8,993 nucleotides of DNA from JBBDNV01 sp040877415 (GTDB taxonomy: Bacteria; Planctomycetota; Planctomycetia; Pirellulales; PALSA-1355): the NCBI GenBank assembly GCA_040877415.1, contig JBBDNV010000214.1, positions 1 to 8,993 of the forward strand, in the 5' to 3' direction. The notes under the pieces are model-generated. The model made no database searches. It was not told where the DNA came from and saw only the letters and a program-made list of their open reading frames with translations. Shown here piece by piece: positions 1 through 4,629 of this stretch. Positions within the stretch are counted from its first letter, which is position 1. Each line of letters opens with the position of its first letter. A program made the position numbers and the translations under genes.

Positions 1-763
1 CGCCGCGGGCGTCGCCGTCGAGTTTGGTCAGGATGAGGCCGGTCACCCCGACCGCACCGTGGAATTTTTCGGCCACGCCGACGGCCTGCTGTCCGGTCGC
101 GGCATCGCAAACGAGCAGGCTTTCGTTGGGCTGGACGAGATCCTTCACTTTGCGCAGTTCGTCGATCAGATCGTGGTCGAGATCCTGACGCCCGGCCGTG
201 TCATAGATCTCGACATTGTGGCCCTGGTCCTTGGCCCAGACCATGCCGTCGCGCACCACGCGCAGGACGTTTTTTTCGCCGGCAGGCGGACGATACATAG
301 GCACGCCGATCTGTCCGGCCAGAGTGGCCAGTTGCTCGACCGCGGCCGGGCGTTGCAAATCGCAGGCGATGAGCACGGGGGTGCGCCCGTTCTTCTTGAG
401 CCACGCGGCGAGCTTGGCGCAGGTCGTGGTCTTGCCCGCGCCGTTGAGACCGACGACCAGGATGCGGGCCTGCGGTCCGAGGTTGAGCGGCGCGGCGTCG
501 CCGCCGAGGAGGGCGGACAACTCGTCGTGGAAAATTTTGACGATTTGCTGTCCGGGCGTGACGCTGCGCAGCACTTCGTCGCCGAGGGCTTTCTCTTTGA
601 CCCGCGCGATGAACTCCTTGGCCACTTTGAAATGCACGTCCGCCTCGAGCAGGGCGAGACGCACTTCGCGCAGGGCGGCATCGACATTCGACTCGCTGAT
701 GCGCCCGTGCCCGCGGAGGTCTTTGAAGACACTCTGCAGTTTGTCGGAGAGGCGGGAAAACAT
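1..763 (-). CDS. ffh: Signal recognition particle GTPase Ffh (SRP54), N-terminal part, runs off the left edge
   Basis: This is the protein subunit of the bacterial signal recognition particle. With 4.5S RNA it binds signal sequences of nascent membrane proteins and delivers the ribosome to FtsY by a GTP-dependent cycle. 254 codons are present; the rest of the G domain and the methionine-rich M domain lie outside the window. My reading of the minus strand starts MFSRLSDKLQSVFKDLRGHG. Residues 1 to about 88 form the helical N domain. The NG GTPase follows: P-loop GLNGAGKTTT at 105-114, DLQRPAA at 135-141, DTAGR at 188-192 and TKLDGDARG at 246-254. The lack of a long acidic N-terminus and the fit of the first 90 residues favour Ffh over FtsY. 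The ATG at 761-763 gives the typical Ffh N-terminus; no Shine-Dalgarno is visible upstream. The gene sits immediately downstream of the RAYT unit, so its leader contains the left palindrome. Confidence 0.95.
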   Translation of the reverse strand, partial: MFSRLSDKLQSVFKDLRGHGRISESNVDAALREVRLALLEADVHFKVAKEFIARVKEKALGDEVLRSVTPGQQIVKIFHDELSALLGGDAAPLNLGPQARILVVGLNGAGKTTTCAKLAAWLKKNGRTPVLIACDLQRPAAVEQLATLAGQIGVPMYRPPAGEKNVLRVVRDGMVWAKDQGHNVEIYDTAGRQDLDHDLIDELRKVKDLVQPNESLLVCDAATGQQAVGVAEKFHGAVGVTGLILTKLDGDARG

Positions 764-820
764 GGTGGAATGGGGAGAGTAGCAGAAGCGGCGGCGGGAT
801 ACCAACTGTAGCGGTTTTGG

Positions 821-889
821 AAAAGTAGAAGCGGCGTCCCCGCCGCTTGTCGATCCAGGTTAAGCGGCGGGGACGCCGCTTCTACTTTT
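821..889. repeat. REP-like long palindrome, copy A
   Basis: This is a perfect inverted repeat with 28-bp arms at 821-848 and 862-889, separated by the 13-nt loop GTCGATCCAGGTT at 849-861. The arm core is AAGCGGCGGGGACGCC followed by GCTTCTAC. It would form a very stable hairpin in RNA or single-stranded DNA. T-runs follow the hairpin on both strands (CTTTT on the minus strand, CTTTTT on the plus strand), so it could act as a weak bidirectional terminator ahead of ffh. The last Lys codon and the TAG stop of the RAYT fall inside its right arm. Its association with a RAYT gene is the basis for calling it REP-like. Confidence 0.9.
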
Positions 890-1454
890 TGTGCGCTTCG
901 ATGTAGCGCTCAATGTGCCACAGAGCCGAGGCGCTGCGCACGATGTGGTCGTAGCTTTCCTTTTGCCAGACTTGGCCGCTGCGCCCAAGCGCCGCGTTGA
1001 CCTTCCGGGCGGTATACGACTTCCACGCTTGGAGGAGAGCAGACAGTTTGTGCTCATTGAGCGGGCGTACGAGAACATGCACGTGGTTTGGGGCCACGAC
1101 AAAGCGGCCGAGTTCCTAACGCTCGCCGTCGAAATGGCGTAATGCACCCTCAACGATGTGGCGGATACCCGGCTTTGCGAGCAGACAGTTGCCATGGCCC
1201 GAGTCGAGCCAGTGGTGGATGTGCGATCCGAACAGATCCCAGTATGCCTTCTCCTGTTCGGGAGTGGGAGGCTGCGGATGCGTACGCAGCCACGTCTCCC
1301 GCTCGAGCCGCATGTCGTGAATCTTTTCGGCCGGTAGTGAGTCGGCCATCCGGAAGGTGACGAAATACAATACGCCGGCTTGTCGCCAGTGCGGCAAGTT
1401 GGCTGCCGATATGTGCGTTTCCGCGTAAGGGTTGAAGAACGGAGACACATCCAT
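882..1454 (-). pseudogene. REP-associated tyrosine transposase (RAYT, Y1_Tnp family), broken by one in-frame TAG
   Basis: The frame from ATG 1454 to the stop at 882-884 would encode 190 residues but carries a TAG at codon 113 (1116-1118). Both halves are in the same frame, so this is a nonsense change and not a frameshift. The N-terminal part has the family pattern HWRQAGVLYFVTFR at 22-35, followed by an HWLDSGHG block at 81-88. After the stop the frame continues ELGRFVVAPNHVHVLVRPL, which contains the HUH metal-binding pair His124 and His126. WQKESYDHIVR follows at 163-173, where Tyr168 is the likely catalytic tyrosine. Related proteins usually have Tyr at the position of the stop (ERY.L..), and TAC or TAT becomes TAG by one base change. 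The GTG at 1097 could restart translation just before the HUH motif, giving 71 residues. No promoter fits in the 6 bp between the start codon and copy B. Family assignment is confident; inactivity is likely but not proven. Confidence 0.85.
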
Positions 1455-1460
1455 GCATTT

Positions 1461-1528
1461 AAAGTAGAAGCGGCGGCGTCCCCGCCGCTTGTCGATGCGG
1501 GTTAAGCGGCGGGGACGCCGCTTCTACT
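1461..1528. repeat. REP-like long palindrome, copy B (3-nt bulge in left arm)
   Basis: This is the second copy of the palindrome. The right arm at 1504-1528 is identical to that of copy A. The left arm at 1463-1490 has an extra CGG triplet (GAAGCGGCGGCGTCC versus GAAGCGGCGTCC), giving a 3-nt bulge. The 13-nt loop at 1491-1503, GTCGATGCGGGTT, matches the copy A loop at 11 of 13 positions in the same direction, so the two copies are direct repeats of each other. The purB stop codon TAG (1524-1526) lies within the right arm. On the minus-strand transcript the hairpin ends 6 nt before the RAYT start codon. Confidence 0.88.
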
Positions 1529-2819
1529 CTATCCCCAAGTCGCGGAACACCTTGTCCACGTGCCGGAAGTGGCGGTCGAGGCCGCAGGCGTCCTGCAACT
1601 CGGCGGCGGACAAGGCCGCGCTGATTTCCGGTTCGGCCGAGAGGTTGGCCAGGAATTCGCCATCGCCGGCCCATGTTTTCAACGCGGCGCGCTGCACGGC
1701 TTCGTAGGCTTTTTGCCGCTCGAAACCTTTTTCGGTCAGCATGAGCAGGACGGACTGGCTGGCGAAGAGGCCGCGGGATTTGTCCATGTTGGCCCGCATG
1801 TTTTCCGGATAGACCTGCAATCCGCGCACCAGCTTGGCCGTGAGCGCGAGCATGTAATCGAGCAGAGTGCAGCCGTCGGGCAGGATGATGCGTTCGGCGC
1901 TGCTGTGGCTGATGTCGCGTTCGTGCCAGAGCGCGACATTTTCCATCGCGGTGACGGCGTAGCCGCGGATGACACGGGCCAGTCCGCTCAAGCGCTCGCC
2001 GGTGATCGGGTTGCGCTTGTGCGGCATGGCCGAGCTGCCTTTCTGGCCTTGGGCGAAAAATTCCTCCACTTCGAGGACCTCGGTGCGCTGGAGATGACGG
2101 AACTCGGTGGCCCAGCGGTCGAGGGAACTGGCGGCCAGGGCGAGCACAGTCATGAACTCGGCATGGCGGTCGCGCTGCACGATCTGGGTGGAGAGCGTGG
2201 CAGGTTTGAGTCCGAGCTGGGCGCAGACTTCCTCCTCGACCCGGGGGTCGAGGTGGGCGCGCGTGCCGACCGCGCCGCTCAGTTTGCCCACGGCGATGCG
2301 CGGGCGCATTTCGACGAGACGTTCGCGGACGCGGCCGAATTCGTCATACATCAAGGCCATCTTGAGACCGAAGGTGACCGGCTCGGCATGAATGCCGTGG
2401 CTGCGGCCCATCATGGGCGTGAGTTTGTGCGCCCGGGCCTGTTCGGCGGCGGCGGCGCGGACTTCATCGACGCCCTTGATCAAGAGGTCGGTGGCCCCGG
2501 ACATCTGCACGGCGAGCGTGGTGTCGAGGACGTCGGAGGAAGTGAGACCTTGGTGCATCCAGCGGGCGGCGGGGCCGACGGAAGAGGCGACGTTTTCGAG
2601 AAAAGCGATGACGTCGTGGTTGGTCCGCTTTTCAATCTCGAGGATCTCGGGGATGGAAAACTTCGCTTGGGCCCGGATGGCCTCGGCGTCGGCGGCGGGG
2701 ATTTGTCCGAGGCGCGCCATGGCCTCGCAGGCGAGGGTCTCGATCTCGAGCCAGATTTCGTATTTGCGCTGGTCGGACCAGAGGGCGCGCATCTCGGGCC
2801 GGGAATATCGGTCAATCAC
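1524..2819 (-). CDS. purB: Adenylosuccinate lyase
   Basis: PurB catalyses two beta-eliminations in purine synthesis: SAICAR to AICAR plus fumarate, and adenylosuccinate to AMP plus fumarate. The 431-residue length is normal for the short bacterial form of this homotetrameric fumarase/aspartase-superfamily enzyme. TNHDV (His68), WMHQGLTSSD (His89) and GRSHGIHAEP (His141) match known active-site histidines. The superfamily signature SSAMPHKRNP is at 262-271, with the catalytic serine in the GSS loop just before it. The start is GTG 2817-2819: it gives the conserved MIDRYSRPEM N-terminus and is the first start after an in-frame TAA. No Shine-Dalgarno is visible. The gene is separated from the upstream small gene by a probable terminator, so it likely has its own promoter, which I could not pinpoint. 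The C-terminal DLGIE is followed by a TAG supplied by the edge of palindrome copy B. Confidence 0.97.
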   Translation of the reverse strand: MIDRYSRPEMRALWSDQRKYEIWLEIETLACEAMARLGQIPAADAEAIRAQAKFSIPEILEIEKRTNHDVIAFLENVASSVGPAARWMHQGLTSSDVLDTTLAVQMSGATDLLIKGVDEVRAAAAEQARAHKLTPMMGRSHGIHAEPVTFGLKMALMYDEFGRVRERLVEMRPRIAVGKLSGAVGTRAHLDPRVEEEVCAQLGLKPATLSTQIVQRDRHAEFMTVLALAASSLDRWATEFRHLQRTEVLEVEEFFAQGQKGSSAMPHKRNPITGERLSGLARVIRGYAVTAMENVALWHERDISHSSAERIILPDGCTLLDYMLALTAKLVRGLQVYPENMRANMDKSRGLFASQSVLLMLTEKGFERQKAYEAVQRAALKTWAGDGEFLANLSAEPEISAALSAAELQDACGLDRHFRHVDKVFRDLGIE

Positions 2820-2857
2820 CGGCGCAGGTTAGCCGATCGGGGAAGGCGGACAAACCC

Positions 2858-2890
2858 GGAAAACAAGAAGGGCCGGAAGCCATCCGGCCC
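2858..2890 (-). terminator. Probable intrinsic terminator after the 64-residue gene
   Basis: An 8-bp perfect stem pairs GGGCCGGA (2870-2877) with TCCGGCCC (2883-2890) around a 5-nt loop. On the minus strand it is followed by CTTCTTGTTTTCC, a T-rich but interrupted tail. It lies 32 bp past the stop of the small gene and about 50 bp before purB. It therefore probably ends the exoD-DUF502-small gene transcript and insulates purB. On the plus strand no T-run follows, so it should work only for minus-strand transcription. Confidence 0.55.
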
Positions 2891-2922
2891 CGACCCTGCT
2901 TGCCATGAAAAAATTTTAGTCG

Positions 2923-3117
2923 TTACGCGCAAACCCTGACCCGTTTCAGGTGACCGTGGTCGCGCAGTTGCACGCGTCCGGTCTGGAACAGGTCGATGAG
3001 GGCGGCCATGGCCTCGCGGCTGTCCCCGGCGGCGGAGCCGACGGCGGCGACCAGTTCGCCGAGGGAATGGCGTGTCCGGTTGAATTTGCGGTAGGGATTG
3101 AAGCTCTTCGTTTTCAT
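2923..3117 (-). CDS. Small basic protein of unknown function (64 residues)
   Basis: I do not recognise a named family. The protein begins MKTKSFNPYRKFNRTRHSLG, with a strongly basic, aromatic-containing N-terminus. The middle segment (about 19-47, SLGELVAAVGSAAGDSREAM and on to LIDLFQTGR) looks like two amphipathic helices, and the tail RVQLRDHGHLKRVRV at 48-62 is basic and may form a beta hairpin. There is no signal peptide or membrane segment. The basic, helical, compact make-up could suit a nucleic-acid or ribosome-associated protein, but that is speculation. The start ATG is at 3115-3117 and the stop TAA at 2923-2925. It lies 39 bp after the DUF502 gene on the same strand and is followed by a hairpin terminator, which supports it as the last gene of that operon. 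Confidence 0.6.
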   Translation of the reverse strand: MKTKSFNPYRKFNRTRHSLGELVAAVGSAAGDSREAMAALIDLFQTGRVQLRDHGHLKRVRVCA

Positions 3118-3156
3118 ACCAGCTTCGACCGCCGTCCGCCCCGGACGTTCAAAATT

Positions 3157-3840
3157 TCAAACGTCTGTTTGGATTTTTTCCAGCGCCCCCTCCGGACCGA
3201 CGGAGAGTGGCCGGGCGGGCATGATGAGGCCGCCCGAGACCAGCATCTTGGTGGCTTCCTCCATGGAGATATCGCAGGCGCGAACCCTTTCGGACGGGAC
3301 GGCGATGATCAGGCCCGTGGTGGGGTTGGGCGCGGTGGGCACGAAGACGGTGGTCATCTCGCGCGCGGATCCCGCCTCGGTGAAATGCCCGGTGGCGTAT
3401 CCGAAGAGATAACTGCCGGGCATCAGGTATTCCACCACAACCGGGCGCTTCGGCTTGGGGTTCGCACCGACTCCCTGGATAGTCTGCAGCACCTGCTTGG
3501 CTCCCGAATAGATCGAACCGGCCACGGGAATGTGCAGCATGAAGCGCTCGAAACGGTCGAGCACGCGTCTTCCGATGACGTGCTTCGCCATGAGGCCGAG
3601 ACCGATGAAAGCCATGATGGTGATGAGAAAACCCGCACCGGGAAAATCGACCCCGAAGGCCTTGAGCCACGGGTCGCTCAATCCGGTGACCAAGCCGTAG
3701 CCGAAGGCCAGAACCCAGTAGGTGACAACCAGCGGCACGGCAAATGCGATGCCGGCCAGCAAACGGTTGCCGACCACACCGAAAAATCGGGCAATCCGTC
3801 CGCGCCGCCGTTCGCCTGATTCCTCCCGGGGTGCTGTCAT
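3157..3840 (-). CDS. DUF502 family membrane protein
   Basis: This integral membrane protein belongs to DUF502 (Pfam PF04367), related to plant LIKE-COV proteins; its biochemical role is unknown. With the chosen start it has 227 residues. A basic N-terminus (1-27) is followed by two membrane segments at about 28-51 (LLAGIAFAVPLVVTYWVLAF) and 68-88. The conserved soluble part then follows: HIPVAGSIYSGAKQVLQT at 103-120, VFVPTAPNPTTG at 165-176 and the DISMEEATKMLVSGG block at 190-204. These motifs are diagnostic for the family. The start is uncertain: ATG 3840 (MTAPREE), ATG 3852 and GTG 3867 are all in frame, and none has a clear Shine-Dalgarno. I chose 3840 because the residues before it look unconserved. 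It lies 49 bp after the ExoD-family gene and is probably cotranscribed with it. Confidence 0.88.
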   Translation of the reverse strand: MTAPREESGERRRGRIARFFGVVGNRLLAGIAFAVPLVVTYWVLAFGYGLVTGLSDPWLKAFGVDFPGAGFLITIMAFIGLGLMAKHVIGRRVLDRFERFMLHIPVAGSIYSGAKQVLQTIQGVGANPKPKRPVVVEYLMPGSYLFGYATGHFTEAGSAREMTTVFVPTAPNPTTGLIIAVPSERVRACDISMEEATKMLVSGGLIMPARPLSVGPEGALEKIQTDV

Positions 3841-3889
3841 GTCCGAACCCATAGCACAACGCACCACCGCGGCGCAAAGCCGCTCCGCT

Positions 3890-4540
3890 TCACCCGGCCA
3901 GCCCCGCGCCCGACTTGATCCACGCCTTGATCATCTCGATGCCTTCGAGGCCGAAACGGATGAAAACGTAGATCACCACGGCATAGAGCGCCGTGGATAC
4001 CACCCCGAGCAACCCGGCGAAAATGCTGAACAACCCGTCTTCCTCGGTTAGTCCGATACCCGTGAGAAAAATGACGAAAGCCGGGAAGGTATTGGTCAGG
4101 GGAATAGGCAGAATCATCAGGCAGGCCATGATCAGGACAAGGACACCGAGGAAGGCGCGCCCCGCCCGCGAACCGACCCAGCGAAGGCGCGGACGGATGA
4201 GAAATTCCACCTTGCTGAAAAATTTCGAGAAGAACCCCAGCATCACGTCGATGAATTTGCCGCTGAGTCTGGTGCGCGCCGCACGTTCCGGCAGCCAAGG
4301 GGTTGTCCGGCCTGCCAGCATCTGCAAGGCAAGCACGGCAATAAGGATGCCGAATGGCGTGCTGTAGCCGGCTGCGGGCAGAGGCAGTGCGCTGGGCAAG
4401 GCGAGCACAACAAGCAACAGGCCGAAACCGCGGTCGCCGATCCGCTGGAAAACTTCGCCGAGAGTGAGTCCGGACTGCGATTGCTCGCGGGCCAGCAGGC
4501 CGGCGAGCGCGGTGGAGAGGTTCTCGTGTCGGTTGGCCAT
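3890..4540 (-). CDS. ExoD family (exopolysaccharide synthesis) membrane protein
   Basis: This 216-residue protein of the ExoD family (Pfam PF06055) is named after a Sinorhizobium protein needed for exopolysaccharide production and alkali tolerance. The molecular activity is not established. The family signature is clear: GLTLGEVFQRIGDRGFGLLL at 24-43, then ALPSALPLPAAGYSTPFG at 47-64 and a PWLPERAART segment at 81-90. About five hydrophobic segments are visible, near 36-56, 62-76, 129-147, 150-166 and 170-196. The start ATG 4538-4540 gives MANRHENLS. An AGGAG lies about 14 nt upstream, in the loop of a small hairpin. It is the first gene of the minus-strand group, divergent from ftsK. The general family name does not prove a role in exopolysaccharide in this organism. 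Confidence 0.9.
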   Translation of the reverse strand: MANRHENLSTALAGLLAREQSQSGLTLGEVFQRIGDRGFGLLLVVLALPSALPLPAAGYSTPFGILIAVLALQMLAGRTTPWLPERAARTRLSGKFIDVMLGFFSKFFSKVEFLIRPRLRWVGSRAGRAFLGVLVLIMACLMILPIPLTNTFPAFVIFLTGIGLTEEDGLFSIFAGLLGVVSTALYAVVIYVFIRFGLEGIEMIKAWIKSGAGLAG

Positions 4541-4548
4541 GACGGAAG

Positions 4549-4564
4549 CTGCTTCTCCTAGCAG
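4549..4564 (-). promoter_or_regulatory. Possible ribosome binding site in a hairpin loop, upstream of the ExoD-family gene
   Basis: On the minus strand, CTGCT and AGCAG can pair as a 5-bp stem with AGGAGA in the loop. AGGAG is the only good Shine-Dalgarno match near the ATG at 4540, at a spacing of about 14 nt, which is longer than usual. The stem is short, so the structure may not matter. Confidence 0.3.
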
Positions 4565-4592
4565 GGTGTCCGTCCGCGCGCAAACGCCTTCC

Positions 4593-4623
4593 TTGTCGCC
4601 TCCCGCATCCCTCTGTTAATAAT
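4593..4623 (+). promoter_or_regulatory. Possible sigma70-type promoter for ftsK
   Basis: TTGTCG at 4593-4598 (4 of 6 matches to TTGACA) and AATAAT at 4618-4623 (5 of 6 matches to TATAAT) are separated by 19 bp in the 89-bp divergent region. This AT-rich patch stands out in otherwise GC-rich sequence. Transcription would begin near 4630, essentially at the proposed TTG start codon, which would make the message leaderless or imply a downstream start. The spacing is on the long side, so this is a tentative call. Confidence 0.3.
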
Positions 4624-4629
4624 GGCCCC

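Larger units (their letters stand above)
821..1528 (-). mobile_element. REPtron-like unit: RAYT gene flanked by two palindromes
   Basis: A RAYT-type transposase gene is bracketed by two copies of the same long palindrome and fills almost all the space between them. The start codon lies 6 bp from copy B, and the stop codon lies inside copy A. RAYTs are single-copy HUH-family Tyr transposases related to IS200/IS605 TnpA, and they are known to be linked with REP palindromes that they recognise. I see no target-site duplication, which agrees with this class but also leaves the exact ends uncertain. The unit separates purB from ffh, all on the same strand. The transposase reading frame is interrupted, so the unit is probably no longer autonomous. 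Confidence 0.8.

Noticed and set aside
860..1450. A 196-residue open frame on the minus strand covering the same region as the RAYT
   Set aside because: It is an alternative frame of the RAYT gene. Its composition is rich in Arg, Ser and Thr without family motifs, while the other frame shows clear RAYT motifs. A stop-free frame is easily produced by GC-rich sequence.
1116..1454. The possibility that UAG is recoded as an amino acid in this organism
   Set aside because: purB and the RAYT both end with TAG at the expected protein end, and no pyrrolysine genes are visible. A simple nonsense mutation is the easier explanation.
821..1528. CRISPR array
   Set aside because: There are only two repeat copies, each a long self-complementary palindrome, about 570 bp apart with a transposase gene between them.
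1560..2939. A 459-residue plus-strand open frame opposite purB
   Set aside because: It is the antisense shadow of purB. It is Gly, Asp and His rich with no recognisable domain, and the opposite strand has a full-length enzyme with all active-site residues.
3869..3883. Short hairpin GCGGC/GCCGC after the ExoD-family stop
   Set aside because: The stem is only 5 bp in very GC-rich sequence, with no T-run on either side. It is likely chance and too weak to call a terminator.
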